Assembly: GCA_003483885.1 (NCBI GenBank) | Contig: DMXI01000481.1 | Coordinates: forward strand, 1 to 11,796 | Direction of reading: 5' to 3' | DNA length: 11,796 bases | Source of the DNA: Microscillaceae bacterium | Lineage (GTDB): Bacteria; Bacteroidota; Bacteroidia; Cytophagales; Microscillaceae | Shown here: piece by piece, positions 1 through 7,087 of the stretch | Layout: every line of letters begins with the position of its first letter | Position numbering within the stretch: position 1 is the stretch's first letter | Notes under the pieces: generated by a model | What the model saw: the letters and a program-made list of their open reading frames with translations, nothing else | Told to the model about the DNA's origin: nothing | The model's database searches: none | Program-made: the position numbers and the translations under genes

Positions 1-2
1 TG

Positions 3-74
3 GGGAGACTAAGAGGGGCTTTTGATGATATTTCACAACACTCATTTGCCTCTTCCACCGTTGCTAGTGTTTAA
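3..74 (+). other. Possible 3' end of a truncated open frame
   Basis: A frame enters from the left edge and stays open for 23 codons before a TAA at 72-74. It reads like ordinary protein (GRLRGAFDDISQHSFAS, then SSTVASV). It may be the C-terminus of a gene lying outside the window or a piece of a repeat. An open run of this length is also expected by chance, and no domain can be assigned. Confidence 0.15.
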
Positions 75-130
75 GTAAAACGTCACCTGCAACCTGTGCC
101 CCACTACTGTTTCCCTAAGAAAAAATGCCC

Positions 131-152
131 TGTCCTGAGCACAGTCGAAGGA
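131..152. repeat. REP-like imperfect palindrome
   Basis: The motif CCTGAGCACAGTCGAAGGA lies here, which on the other strand reads TCCTTCGACTGTGCTCAGGA. The outer arms TCCT (133-136) and AGGA (149-152) pair. The TTCGAC...CTCAGG pattern resembles a short intergenic motif seen in many copies in unrelated bacterial genomes; that resemblance is from general knowledge. Only one copy is visible here, so repeat status is inferred. Confidence 0.35.
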
Positions 153-195
153 ACTTGACTACTTGCTTGCCTTGAGGTGAGTGAGGATTATATGA

Positions 196-208
196 GGGCC
201 TCTGGCCC
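196..208. other. Small perfect hairpin
   Basis: GGGCC, a TCT loop and GGCCC form a perfect 5-bp GC stem. No T-tract follows on either strand, so it is not a good intrinsic terminator. Its role is unknown and it may be chance. Confidence 0.25.
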
Positions 209-324
209 GATCAGCAATCATTAAGGAAACAGCATTGACCTTTGACCTTTGGGCAACTTTTATTGCTAATGTCTCGCTCAACCCATGAAGACATAGGTTG
301 AGATATCAAGCTGTGAATAAAACA

Positions 325-363
325 AAACCACCCTACCCAATCAATGATCAGGTGGGGTGGTTT
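325..363 (-). terminator. Intrinsic terminator of the tricorn-type protease gene
   Basis: Arms at 325-337 (AAACCACCCTACC) and 351-363 (GGTGGGGTGGTTT) pair over 13 positions with one imperfect pair. Read on the minus strand, the hairpin is followed by a T-rich run (TTTTGTTTTATTC). It starts 23 bases beyond the protease stop codon at 387-389, so it fits that gene. On the minus strand the odd position is a C-A mismatch, which weakens the stem slightly. Confidence 0.8.
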
Positions 364-386
364 CAGTAATGAGTAACCTTTATAAT

Positions 387-3300
387 TTATTTGTTTCTTG
401 TTTCAGAAGCAGCAGGTTTGGGTCTGTTCTTATAAGTTTTAAGCTCTTTTTTGATATAATCAATGGCTCTTTGCAACTGACCATCTTTACCCTTGGCCAA
501 TTCACCTGGATTTTCTTTCACTTCTATATCAGGAGCTACTCCATATCCTTCCTCAAACCACTTGCCGTCAGGGTGGTACATTCTAAAAGAAGGAACCGTT
601 ACAACCCCACCGTCAATCAATTGAGGAGCACCACTGATACCAATCAAACCTCCCCAGGTACGGCCACCAATCAATGGTCCAAGTTTAGACTTACGGAAGT
701 AATCAGGGAAAGCATCTCCACCAGAACCACTCCAGCCGTTGATCAACATGGCTTTGGGTCCAAAATGCGCTACTGGAGGCCATTGGAAGGTCTTGTCTCT
801 TCCGTCGCGAATAGCCCAAAATGCTAGAGGCTTGCGGTTAAGCAACTCAATAAAACGATCTGGAATTTGTCCACCACTGTTGAATCTTTCGTCTATGATG
901 AGGCCTTTTTTGTGCCACTGTCCCATAAATTGGCGCACCAACTCATTTTGCCCGTCAACACCTGTGCTTCGTACATACACATAACCCACCTCGTTATTTG
1001 TAGCTTTGGCTACCATTTGGCGGTTTTTCTCAATCCAGGCCAAGTGGCGCAAACGCGTTTCTCCACGCATTGTTTTTACAATGACGGTTTTGGCCCCTTG
1101 AGTGCTTGGTTGGCTGTTGATTAAAAGCTCTACTGTAGTACCTGCTAATCCTTGGAAAGCGGCATAAGGTTCTTTATTGATATCTAAAGGAATGCCATTG
1201 ACTGCCAAAACATAATCACCCGCTTTTACCTTCATTCCAGGCATCGCCAGCGGAGAACGTGCTGCGGCATCCCAGGGAGCACCTTTTACAATTTGCTTAA
1301 TACGATAGTGGCCATTGGCTACTTCCCAATCTACCCCCAAATAACCTACGCTTTTTCTCTGGGCAAATTCTTGGTCTCCACCACCACGATAAGTATGCGA
1401 GGCGTTGAGTTCCCCAATCATTTCTCCAATTACGAAGTTTACATCCCAGCGAGTTACTGCATCATTCAAGAGCTTGGTATACTGACTCTTCACTTTGTTC
1501 CAATTGACCCCGTGCATGCGAGAATCATAGAAATAATCGCGTGATAAACGCCAAGCATCGTTAAAAATTTGCTTCCACTCGGCCTTAGGGTCTACCATCG
1601 CTTCCATCTCTCTAGTACGAAGCGGTTTTTTGATTTTTTGCCCTGGCGCTACATTGATTATGGCTGCATTGTTTCTTTGGCCTACCAACATTTTTTTACC
1701 ATTGGCCGACACTATAAAGAAGTTGGCACTTTTGATAATGGTTTTGCTCTTGCGAGATTTCAAATCAAAGTATTTTACAGGAAACTGTCGCCCACCTGAT
1801 CCAGTATTCGGGAATTGCTGATAAATAAGCTTACCCTTTACTGCTTTTAAGTTACCGTAGTTGCCTGGGCGAATAGGGAGTATTACCAATCTTGATTCGA
1901 TACCATCCAAATCAATTTCTAGTGTTTTAGATTTACCCTTAGCCTTGCCTTTAGACTTTTGATCTCCTTTTCCTTTTTTACTTCCACTTTCTTTAGTGAT
2001 TTTCACTTCATCGTTTTTGGGAGCTAGGGGAGAGAGTACATCTTTACGCAAAGTAATGGCTGCTATTTGAGTAGCATTGGCATATACAAAGGTATTTTGA
2101 TAATTACTGTACATGGGTGAAAAACTACGCTGAGTAGTTACATACAAGTATTTTCCTGCGGGGTCAAAAGTTGGATTCGAGTGGCCATAAAAATCACTGG
2201 TAATTCTATGACGTTTCTTGTTTTGATAGTCATACAAAACAATAGCACTAGTATTGTTATCATTGGCGCTGGTGTAGGCAATCCAGCGACTATCGGCTGA
2301 CCAACTAACGCTGAAACCCTGGAGTGCACCGTGCAACATACCACTTCCTTGATCTACCTGAGTGACTTTCCCGCTGGCCACATCTACAATTTTAATGAGC
2401 ATGGCTTGGTTGATGAAAGCAATTTTTTTGCTATCAGGAGACCAAAAAATCTCATAACGGTAACCTTTTCCAAGCGAAGTAACCTTTTTTTCTTTTTGGG
2501 TGGTCAGGTCTTTCAAGGTAAGCTCATACTCGCCAGAACGGTCGCTCCAGTAGGCAATGTACTGTCCATTGGGTGACCAGGCCGGTGAACGTTCAGCCAC
2601 TCCACTGCTCGAGGTTAAGTTTTTAATGAATCCCTCTTTGGCAGGTACCGAAAACAACTCTCCACGGGCTTGCACCACGGCTCTTTTGCCATCAGGAGAA
2701 ATATCGGCGGCTTGTAGCCAACGACCTACTTTTACTTGCTTTTTGATCAAAGAACGCTGATCGGTAGTAATGTTTACTTTTACCTCTTTAGGCTGGCTGT
2801 CCGAAAAGCCCATCAAGTACAATCTACCACCTGCTTCAAATACCAATTCGTTTTTACCCATAGAAGGAAAATGAACGTCATAATCCTTAAACTTAGTGAG
2901 TTGGCTATGCTGCTTACTGGCTAAATCGTATACCCAGATATTGAAGCGTTTGCTGACTCCACGATCCGACAAGTAATAGATTTTATTGCCTTTCCACATA
3001 GGTACTTCATCGTTCGAGGCGTTGTTGGTGATGTTTTGTGAAGTAGAAGTGGCTTGGTCAAATACATAGATATCGGCAGCCATTCCTCCACGGTAACGCT
3101 TCCAGGTTCTAAACAAACGGCTACGGTCGGTAAAAGCGATTTTTTTGCCGTCAGGCGAAAAAGTACCAAATTCAGCTTGTTTCAAAGGGAGTTTTTGAGC
3201 GAAACCACCATTTCGGGGTATCAAATAAAATTGACTGTATCGTTGACGACCACTTTCGCGAGATGAAGCAAAAAGAATTTTTTGGCCGTTAGGATGCCAA

Positions 3301-3638
3301 TTTACCACTCGATCTCCAAAGCCGTGGTAAGTAACCCGGTTGGGCACACCTCCATTGGTAGGAATGGTATATACATCGTTGTTTCCACTGTAGTTGCCAC
3401 TAAAAGCAATGGTGTTGCCATCGGGCGAAAAACGTGGAAAAGATTCCTCTCCTTGGGGAGAACTGAGTTTTTGGGCAGTACCCCCGTTTTTGTTCACCAC
3501 CCAAATATCGCCGGCGTACACAAAACAAATGTGTTTGTCGGATACATCGGGGTAGCGGAATAAACGCGCATTGATTTGCGCAAATGCTTGATCAACCAAG
3601 CTTAAGCTTAATAAAGCTATGCAAAGGAATAACCTCAT
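387..3638 (-). CDS. Exported tricorn-type S41 serine protease with PDZ domain
   Basis: This is an 1083-residue tricorn protease homologue, about the size of archaeal tricorn. The N-terminus is a signal peptide cut near AFA-Q (20/21), so the enzyme probably acts in the periplasm. PD40/WD40-like propeller repeats (SPDG-type motifs) fill roughly 25-680. Next come the C1 helical domain (about 690-760), a PDZ domain (about 764-855) and the S41 catalytic core (about 860-1075). The catalytic set is visible: S747-H748 in NASHTY, nucleophile S972 in SGSGGD, and E1030 in FEEGYGVAPD. The S972-E1030 spacing of 58 equals that of S965-E1023 in Thermoplasma tricorn. The family degrades peptides; the substrate here is unknown. 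A lysine/glycine-rich insert sits at about 545-575. No T9SS sorting domain is seen. The ATG at 3638 is chosen because it gives the signal peptide. The gene lies downstream of the VIT-vWA gene but is separated from it by a terminator, so it is probably transcribed alone. Confidence 0.95.
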   Translation of the reverse strand: MRLFLCIALLSLSLVDQAFAQINARLFRYPDVSDKHICFVYAGDIWVVNKNGGTAQKLSSPQGEESFPRFSPDGNTIAFSGNYSGNNDVYTIPTNGGVPNRVTYHGFGDRVVNWHPNGQKILFASSRESGRQRYSQFYLIPRNGGFAQKLPLKQAEFGTFSPDGKKIAFTDRSRLFRTWKRYRGGMAADIYVFDQATSTSQNITNNASNDEVPMWKGNKIYYLSDRGVSKRFNIWVYDLASKQHSQLTKFKDYDVHFPSMGKNELVFEAGGRLYLMGFSDSQPKEVKVNITTDQRSLIKKQVKVGRWLQAADISPDGKRAVVQARGELFSVPAKEGFIKNLTSSSGVAERSPAWSPNGQYIAYWSDRSGEYELTLKDLTTQKEKKVTSLGKGYRYEIFWSPDSKKIAFINQAMLIKIVDVASGKVTQVDQGSGMLHGALQGFSVSWSADSRWIAYTSANDNNTSAIVLYDYQNKKRHRITSDFYGHSNPTFDPAGKYLYVTTQRSFSPMYSNYQNTFVYANATQIAAITLRKDVLSPLAPKNDEVKITKESGSKKGKGDQKSKGKAKGKSKTLEIDLDGIESRLVILPIRPGNYGNLKAVKGKLIYQQFPNTGSGGRQFPVKYFDLKSRKSKTIIKSANFFIVSANGKKMLVGQRNNAAIINVAPGQKIKKPLRTREMEAMVDPKAEWKQIFNDAWRLSRDYFYDSRMHGVNWNKVKSQYTKLLNDAVTRWDVNFVIGEMIGELNASHTYRGGGDQEFAQRKSVGYLGVDWEVANGHYRIKQIVKGAPWDAAARSPLAMPGMKVKAGDYVLAVNGIPLDINKEPYAAFQGLAGTTVELLINSQPSTQGAKTVIVKTMRGETRLRHLAWIEKNRQMVAKATNNEVGYVYVRSTGVDGQNELVRQFMGQWHKKGLIIDERFNSGGQIPDRFIELLNRKPLAFWAIRDGRDKTFQWPPVAHFGPKAMLINGWSGSGGDAFPDYFRKSKLGPLIGGRTWGGLIGISGAPQLIDGGVVTVPSFRMYHPDGKWFEEGYGVAPDIEVKENPGELAKGKDGQLQRAIDYIKKELKTYKNRPKPAASETRNK

Positions 3639-3853
3639 AGTTATTGGTTTATGGTTATAATTAATTTAGACGCTGTAGTTTCCTAAAATATTACTACAAC
3701 AATTTTTAAAATTATAAAAAAAAGAAATACGAACCGAATTTGGGTTTGGTTTAGGTGGGGGAGGGGAGTGTAGTCTTTGAATAGGGTGATTATCTGTTAG
3801 GGTGATTTACTTCAAGAAGCCTTTAGCTTATGTAAAAGTACTTGATTGTCGTC

Positions 3854-3891
3854 GAAACCAAAAAACCAGCCCTTCAACAAAGGACTGGTTT
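3854..3891 (-). terminator. Intrinsic terminator, probably for the VIT-vWA-LysM gene
   Basis: Read on the minus strand, AAACCAGTCCTT (3891-3880) pairs with AAGGGCTGGTTT (3874-3863) around a 5-base loop. This is a 12-bp stem with one G-U pair, followed directly by more T residues (TTTGGTTT). It lies about 210 bp past the stop of the upstream gene, so that transcript would have a long 3' untranslated tail. It separates the two minus-strand genes into different transcription units. Confidence 0.75.
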
Positions 3892-3937
3892 CTAACAGAT
3901 GAATAAATTAAATAGGTGTATGAAGTCATCTCAAATT

Positions 3938-4051
3938 TTAATAATGAATTACAAACGGTTCATTTTGCCCTGTAACTTTGCAATTTTTTATCGCCGTAGC
4001 GCTGCTATGCCTCAAAAAAATCGCCTCGTTACCGAACAAAAGCAACCATTT
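3938..4051 (-). repeat. Candidate interspersed-repeat or coding remnant
   Basis: A minus-strand frame without an ATG stays open for 37 codons and ends in TAA at 3938-3940. It contains protein-like text such as FLRHSSATAIKNCKVTG. It also contains the small hairpin CGTAGC-GCT-GCTATG and two copies of ATCGCC. The stretch is more GC-balanced than the surrounding intergenic DNA. I suspect a remnant of a dispersed element because such text feels familiar from short hypothetical proteins of related genomes, but this is impression and not evidence from the window. Confidence 0.25.
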
Positions 4052-4103
4052 TCAACAACATTCTAAAAGTTAAGATAACTTCTATGAATAAAAATGTAAT
4101 ACG

Positions 4104-6578
4104 TTAATATACAGTCAGTTCCTGCCCAATGATTAAATTGTTTTTTCTCAGGCCGTTCCAGGCTTTCAACTGACTCACTTTTACTTTAAAGTAGCGTGCG
4201 ATTTGTCGGAGTGTATCACCTGCTTTTACTTTAAAAATTACGCGGTTTACCTCGAGGGTAAGTTTTTGCCCTACCGTTACTTGATTGTTTTTAAGCAAGT
4301 TATTGCGTTGGATGCTTTGAGCCGTAATTCGGTAAAATTTGGCAATACTCTCCAAAGATTCACCTGCTTTTACTACGTGGCGAATCATTTGTTTGCTTTG
4401 TCTGGGATAGAGACGAGAGATTTTTTCCTGCATTTTCTTCAACTCATCTTTCACATCTTCTACCTCGTCCATATCGGCTTTGCTGCCGCTACCTGAGCTA
4501 CGAGACGAGATGCTTAATTCTTTGGCCTTGGTACGAGGAGCGTAAGTTTGACGGTAAGGTCTTTTACGCTTGTATCGTTTAACTCTACCTGGGGCAATGC
4601 TCATTGTTCTGCTGTAGTTTACGGAGCTTTTATTGCCTACCGCATGCTTAGATACTCCTTTAGGCAAAGGCAAGGGTTGGTTTACCGTTACTATTTTACC
4701 TTCCTTGTTTCTTACCTCAGGCGAAATGGCAATAAAAGAAGTATACTGTGTCAATAAGTTGTACTTCAAACCCAATCGGGTAATTTCTTTGATGTGTTTC
4801 TGACGATCAGCCCCATAATAACGTCGGTAATCATCTTCCAGCTTGATGCGCTCTCGAGCCCACAAGTAGCGAATGGCCTGATTATTATCTTGAGTAGCGT
4901 TGCTTACCTTGATGGTTTTGGTGTATTTCTTATTGCCCGAAAGTCCAGTAATGGTAATTTTTCCTTTGGGTACACCGCGATATTTGCCATATACAATAAT
5001 AGGGCGTTCGGCAAATACATCAGGAATGCTGGTATTGGCGACATCATACACCTCAAATCCATTGTAGTTTACCCGAATATTAGTCAATACTGGGTTTTGA
5101 ATATACTGACGAAACTTCTCAGCTTTTACATCGGCCTCAGTACCGTGAGTCACAATAAATGGTTCACCCATACCAGCTCGAGCCATACCCTCAATCAAAA
5201 AGCGATTCACCGAAGAACCTATGCCAAAAGCAAATAAGTTGGCCTTATTCAGGTTGCCACGAATGAGTTCGTAAGCCTCTTTCTCTACGGTGATGTATCC
5301 GTCGGTTACCACCACAAAAGAACGCGAATAATCTTTGGTTTCTTTAAAAGCTAAGGCTTTGCGTAAAGCGGGGAGCAAACGTGTACCTCCGCCACCTCTT
5401 TGGCGATTAATTACGTTGATAGCCTTGGCAATATTGGCTGGAGTAGCATCCATAGATTCAGGCGACATCATTTGATTACTGCTTTCAAACAACATCACAT
5501 TGAATTTATCAGTAGGGCGTAACTTACCTATGAGGTTTTTCAACAATCGCTTAGACACGCTCAACGGAAAACCGTGCATAGAGCCCGACACATCTACAAT
5601 AAATACATATTCACGAGGAGGAATTTGGGTGTTTTTAGGAGCCTTGGGAGGCTGCATCATCATCAAGAAAAACTTTTCTGAAGCCTCGTCGCTTTCGTTT
5701 CCACTGGCGGCTTCATTTTCTCCTTCGTATAGTAGCAAACCTGATTGAATTTTACTACCTGCCAAGCGATAGCGAATGATGTAATCTCGATTGCCACCAT
5801 ACTTTTCCGATTTTTTCAAAGAGATTTTTCCGGTGCTTTTATCAGCGTATTTCACATTTACTTTGTGTGAAGTGCAAGCCATTTGCTGAATAGGCATGCC
5901 CGCATTGATGACGGTGTTGATATCAAAAGTATAATTAGGCTTATTGCCTTCGTTGAGATAAGGATTTTTTACCCATTTTTCGTTGGCCGTGGCTTTAGCC
6001 GCAGGAGTGTCTGAGTAGCGTGGGCCTACCACTGTTGGGTACGAAAACTCATACACACCATCGGTAGGTACTAATAGTTCGGTATAATGTAGCTCTACTT
6101 TAATGACATCTTTAGGTAAAATGTTGGCTACATTCATTTGAAATACATTGGGTCGGTGTTGTTCCAACAAAGAAGCCGTTTTACCCTGTTTTTTAGCGGT
6201 TTCGTATTGCTGACGCGCCTTATTTTTTTCTTCAATTTTGGCAATCAGTTTACGTTCGCCAATGGTCATCGTCATCGCATATACTGCTGCCTGGGTAGAT
6301 CCCGGAAATACATAAATTGCTTCTAAGGTGTTTTTTCCTTCATTTTTATAGACTTGGGTCACCGTTACATCAGCCATCACCCCCGCGATATTTACATCTA
6401 CCGAGGTTTCTTTCAAAGGCATTTGGTCTACCTTCGAGTTTTTACTTTTGACCAAAAAGTAAGGAGACAAGGTTTTTCCTGGTTTTTGTTGGGCTTGGGT
6501 TTGAAAGCTCACAAGAAAAGCCATCAGGAGGAACGAAGCCCATCGCCAAGTGGAGAGGTATTGAGTGCTTGTTTTCAT
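4104..6578 (-). CDS. Exported VIT-vWA protein with two C-terminal LysM domains
   Basis: This 824-residue protein starts with a signal peptide (hydrophobic ASFLLMAFLVSF, cut near TQA-Q, 29/30). A VIT domain spans about 55-185. A von Willebrand A domain (about 322-480) has a complete MIDAS metal site: D329-S331-S333 in DVSGSM, T399 in GGGGTRL and D426 in VVVTDGY. The family's conserved tail (IRYLWARERIK, later LTQYTSFIAI) lies at about 566-617. A basic linker (about 655-700) leads to a short predicted coiled coil (about 700-725). Two LysM modules close the protein (about 732-776 and 780-824). In known families, VIT-vWA proteins resemble inter-alpha-trypsin-inhibitor heavy chains and mediate metal-dependent protein contacts, while LysM binds peptidoglycan. 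I infer a periplasmic protein-binding factor tethered to the cell wall. No T9SS domain is present. A terminator follows at 3854-3891. Confidence 0.93.
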   Translation of the reverse strand: MKTSTQYLSTWRWASFLLMAFLVSFQTQAQQKPGKTLSPYFLVKSKNSKVDQMPLKETSVDVNIAGVMADVTVTQVYKNEGKNTLEAIYVFPGSTQAAVYAMTMTIGERKLIAKIEEKNKARQQYETAKKQGKTASLLEQHRPNVFQMNVANILPKDVIKVELHYTELLVPTDGVYEFSYPTVVGPRYSDTPAAKATANEKWVKNPYLNEGNKPNYTFDINTVINAGMPIQQMACTSHKVNVKYADKSTGKISLKKSEKYGGNRDYIIRYRLAGSKIQSGLLLYEGENEAASGNESDEASEKFFLMMMQPPKAPKNTQIPPREYVFIVDVSGSMHGFPLSVSKRLLKNLIGKLRPTDKFNVMLFESSNQMMSPESMDATPANIAKAINVINRQRGGGGTRLLPALRKALAFKETKDYSRSFVVVTDGYITVEKEAYELIRGNLNKANLFAFGIGSSVNRFLIEGMARAGMGEPFIVTHGTEADVKAEKFRQYIQNPVLTNIRVNYNGFEVYDVANTSIPDVFAERPIIVYGKYRGVPKGKITITGLSGNKKYTKTIKVSNATQDNNQAIRYLWARERIKLEDDYRRYYGADRQKHIKEITRLGLKYNLLTQYTSFIAISPEVRNKEGKIVTVNQPLPLPKGVSKHAVGNKSSVNYSRTMSIAPGRVKRYKRKRPYRQTYAPRTKAKELSISSRSSGSGSKADMDEVEDVKDELKKMQEKISRLYPRQSKQMIRHVVKAGESLESIAKFYRITAQSIQRNNLLKNNQVTVGQKLTLEVNRVIFKVKAGDTLRQIARYFKVKVSQLKAWNGLRKNNLIIGQELTVY

Positions 6579-6828
6579 AGTATTCTAAGTTTTTGAGTTT
6601 TTAAGAGGGAGTTGGTTTTAGACTAAGATATATTCCCATCAAGTTTATTTACCCAGAAGACAGCAGCATTCGCAAAAAGTAGTAGGTAAAGGTGATTTTT
6701 TTTGAAAATTAAGAGAAAAAGATGAGTGTATATTTTCGATAGGTGATCATAGATCGGGGTTAATTAGATTTTTTAGTAGGATATTTTGCTTTTTTTGTGT
6801 TTAAAAAAGATTGTTTGGTATACCTATG
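6579..6828. other. Divergent intergenic region, left half
   Basis: This AT-rich stretch lies between the starts of the minus-strand VIT-vWA gene and the plus-strand propeller gene. It must hold the promoter of the former. On the minus strand TACTTTTTG (around 6675-6685) resembles a Bacteroidota -7 box with one extra T, but no convincing partner box was found. No gene or RNA was recognised. Confidence 0.4.
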
Positions 6829-6885
6829 AAGTTTACCTGTTATTTTAATCAATGTTGGATAAGTAATGATACCTAAATTGTTTGT

Positions 6886-6897
6886 AATCAATTGATT
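6886..6897. promoter_or_regulatory. 12-bp perfect palindrome, possible operator
   Basis: AATCAATTGATT is its own reverse complement. It lies about 115 bp upstream of the proposed promoter of the propeller gene. The matching place in cassette B (around 11449-11460) has ATCAAATTGTTAAT and is not a perfect palindrome. AT-rich palindromes also arise by chance. Confidence 0.25.
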
Positions 6898-7000
6898 GCC
6901 CAAATGTTAGAAAATATGCTCTATTGTTCATTTGTCGAACCATGTTTACCCTATGTCCTTTCAAAATAATCCGATGTTGACTTTTTGTATACTTCCATTG

Positions 7001-7031
7001 TTGGTTAGAAAAGCCTTTTCTTGATACTTTG
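7001..7031 (+). promoter_or_regulatory. Candidate Bacteroidota-type promoter of the propeller gene
   Basis: TTGG (7001-7004), a 20-base spacer and TACTTTG (7025-7031) resemble the -33 TTTG / -7 TAnnTTTG promoter of Bacteroidota, with one base missing in the -7 box. The boxes are partly kept in the second cassette (TTGC at 11563, TACTTTT at 11588). A start near 7037 would give a 5' leader of about 50 bases. Upstream, CGATGTTGACTTTTTGTA (6972-6989) is conserved with one change and may be an activator site. Confidence 0.4.
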
Positions 7032-7087
7032 ACGACAGGACTTAGGTCCAATTAAACCAATTGTATTACACTTATTATTCATTTTGC

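Larger units (their letters stand above)
1..324. other. Intergenic stretch without a convincing complete gene
   Basis: No open frame in this stretch has recognisable protein features. It holds a possible C-terminal coding scrap at the left edge (3-74), a REP-like imperfect palindrome near 131-152 and a small perfect hairpin at 196-208, each listed separately. The terminator of the protease gene closes it on the right. The rest shows nothing I can name. Confidence 0.6.
3639..4103. other. Intergenic region between the two minus-strand genes
   Basis: The left part (3639-3760) is AT-rich and must carry the promoter of the protease gene. I cannot assign boxes with confidence; TATTTTAG on the minus strand resembles a Bacteroidota -7 box only loosely. 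The middle holds a terminator (3854-3891) and the right part a possible repeat remnant (3938-4051). No tRNA or other RNA gene was recognised. Confidence 0.5.

Noticed and set aside
1921..1990. Lysine-rich stretch as a frameshift or assembly error in the protease
   Set aside because: The frame stays open and the protein resumes normally on both sides, so it reads as an in-frame low-complexity insert.
387..6578. The protease and VIT-vWA genes as one operon
   Set aside because: They are 465 bp apart with a good minus-strand terminator between them.
6845..7051. Minus-strand open frame of 68 codons overlapping the leader of the propeller gene
   Set aside because: In the homologous leader copy B the same frame meets a TAA where copy A has CAA (the GTTGAC to GTTAAC change), so the frame is not conserved. 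It has no recognisable protein features.
7061..7087. TTG start at 7061 for the propeller gene
   Set aside because: It would add MYYTYYSFC before a normal signal peptide. The ATG at 7088 gives a standard N-region and matches the start of the second gene. Identity upstream of the ATG is explained by the duplicated leader.
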